The position numbers and the translations under genes are program-made. Source: CAYMGM01 sp964390005 (GTDB lineage: Bacteria; Pseudomonadota; Alphaproteobacteria; UBA9219). From it: 64,000 bases of DNA. Shown here one piece after another: positions 62,997-64,000 of the stretch (position 1 is the first letter of the stretch; each line of letters opens with the position of its first letter). The notes under the pieces are model-generated. The model saw only the letters and a list, made by a program, of their open reading frames with translations. It was not told the origin of the DNA and made no database searches. The DNA lies in assembly GCA_964390005.1 (NCBI GenBank), contig CAYMGM010000001.1, positions 558,001 through 622,000 of the forward strand, given 5' to 3'.

Positions 62997-64000
62997 TTAA
63001 GCCGCGTTTTTACGCGCGGCAATATCGCCTTCATCCTCGATCGCGGCTTGCGCCGCCGCCAAACGCGCAATCGGCACGCGGAACGGCGAGCATGAAACAT
63101 AGTTCAAGCCCACACGATGGCAGAACTTGACCGAAGCCGGATCGCCGCCATGTTCGCCGCAAATGCCCAGCTTCAAATCGCTGCGTGTCGCGCGGCCACG
63201 TTCGGTCGCGATCTTGACCAGCTCGCCCACGCCATCTTGATCGATGGTGCTGAAAGGATCCTGTTCCAGAACGTTCTTCGCGTAATAATCCGGCAAGAAG
63301 TTCCCGGCATCGTCACGCGACAGGCCAAACGTCGTTTGCGTCAGATCGTTCGTGCCAAAGCTGAAGAACTGAGCCGTCTTGGCAATTTCACCAGCTTGCA
63401 ACGCGGCGCGCGGCAGCTCGATCATCGTGCCGACCATGTACTCAAAGGTCTTGCCCGATTTTTCCATTTCTTCCTTGGCGACGCGGTGAACCATGTCGGC
63501 CAGAATATCCAGCTCTTTCTTGATCGCGACCAGCGGGATCATGACTTCGGGCTTCACCTTCTTGCCCTTCTCAAGCATGATCGTGACAGCGCCAAAGATC
63601 GCCCGCACCTGCATCTCGTAGATTTCAGGATACGAAACGCCCAAACGACAGCCGCGATGCCCCAGCATGGGGTTCGCTTCGTGCAGTTTTTGCGCGCGCT
63701 TGGCAACCTTGTCCACTGTCGTGCCTGCCGCTTCGGCGACGGCCTTCATATCGGCGTCGGTCTTTGGCAAGAACTCGTGCAAAGGCGGATCCAAAAGACG
63801 GATCGTCACAGGCAAGCCATCCATGATCGAGAACAGATCAACAAAATCCTGACGCTGCACGGGCTCTAGCTTGGCGAGCGCCGCGCGACGACCGGTTTCA
63901 TCATCGGCAATGATCATTTCGCGCACCGCCGTAATACGATCCGCATCGAAGAACATATGCTCGGTACGGGCAAGGCCGATGCCTTCCGCGCCAAACTTCA
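62997..64000 (-). CDS. ppdK: Pyruvate, phosphate dikinase, C-terminal part (cut by window edge)
   Basis: Interconverts pyruvate and phosphoenolpyruvate with ATP, phosphate, AMP and PPi. The frame stays open to the edge; the visible part begins inside [16 protein letters not shown], the start of the PEP-binding TIM barrel. [44 protein letters not shown] and the catalytic [10 protein letters not shown] with its conserved Cys at C-G-E-H are intact. The 3' end is complete; the N-terminal nucleotide-binding and phosphohistidine domains lie outside. Confidence 0.95.
   Translation of the reverse strand, partial: KFGAEGIGLARTEHMFFDADRITAVREMIIADDETGRRAALAKLEPVQRQDFVDLFSIMDGLPVTIRLLDPPLHEFLPKTDADMKAVAEAAGTTVDKVAKRAQKLHEANPMLGHRGCRLGVSYPEIYEMQVRAIFGAVTIMLEKGKKVKPEVMIPLVAIKKELDILADMVHRVAKEEMEKSGKTFEYMVGTMIELPRAALQAGEIAKTAQFFSFGTNDLTQTTFGLSRDDAGNFLPDYYAKNVLEQDPFSTIDQDGVGELVKIATERGRATRSDLKLGICGEHGGDPASVKFCHRVGLNYVSCSPFRVPIARLAAAQAAIEDEGDIAARKNAA

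Overview
The window is chromosomal DNA from an alphaproteobacterium of moderate GC content. Evidence for this is the alphaproteobacterial FtsZ C-terminal peptide (ending IPAFLRRQ), a CarD/CdnL regulator, one bifunctional Rsh (p)ppGpp enzyme, the lgt / MidA-like / pgeF cluster opposite a BMFP (UbiK-type) gene, and a Gram-negative envelope gene (lpxC). I cannot name genus or order. There are no rRNA, tRNA, CRISPR or IS transposase genes that I can see.

Layout. 0-2.8 kb (-): rpiB, nrdR, ribE, ribB, ribH, with ribD missing from its usual place. 2.8-6.9 kb: glyA (TTG start), anmK, tyrS. 6.9-11.8 kb (-): a two-gene unit encoding an unrecognised 1509-residue protein and a 119-residue partner. 12-19.9 kb: ftsZ, rpoZ, rsh, a composite repeat element, lpxC, a long structured leader and carD. 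20-25.6 kb: an unknown gene, a phosphoesterase-like protein with every expected metal-ligand motif altered, a GGDEF cyclase and a PcrA/UvrD helicase. 25.6-26.6 kb: an AT-rich islet with a HEPN (AbiU2-like) gene and a coding remnant.

26.7-53.8 kb (-) is the transcription/translation superoperon in an unusual order. Reading along transcription: rpsL-rpsG-fusA-tuf-S10-spc genes as far as rplO, then rplK-rplA-rplJ-rplL, a YdcF-like gene, rpoB-rpoC. The common bacterial order has rplKAJL-rpoBC upstream of rpsL, and secY-adk-rpsM-rpsK-rpoA-rplQ after rplO. Here the rplKAJL-rpoBC block lies downstream of rplO, and secY onward as well as secE-nusG are absent. Copies of one palindromic repeat family sit at the rplO/rplK junction and in the rplL/rpoB gap, and a further composite copy lies upstream of lpxC.

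53.8-64 kb: rsmE and a Lys-rich unknown (+); leuB, pgeF, a MidA/NDUFAF7-type methyltransferase and lgt (-); a UbiK-like gene and a YbjN-type gene (+); two small membrane-protein genes (-); an unknown protein with an HExxH metallopeptidase-like motif (+); and the 3' part of ppdK (-), cut by the window edge.

Most of the window is housekeeping. The parts worth a second look are the superoperon rearrangement with repeats at its seams, the unrecognised 1509-aa, 398-aa and 296-aa proteins, the pseudo-phosphoesterase, the HEPN islet and the carD leader.
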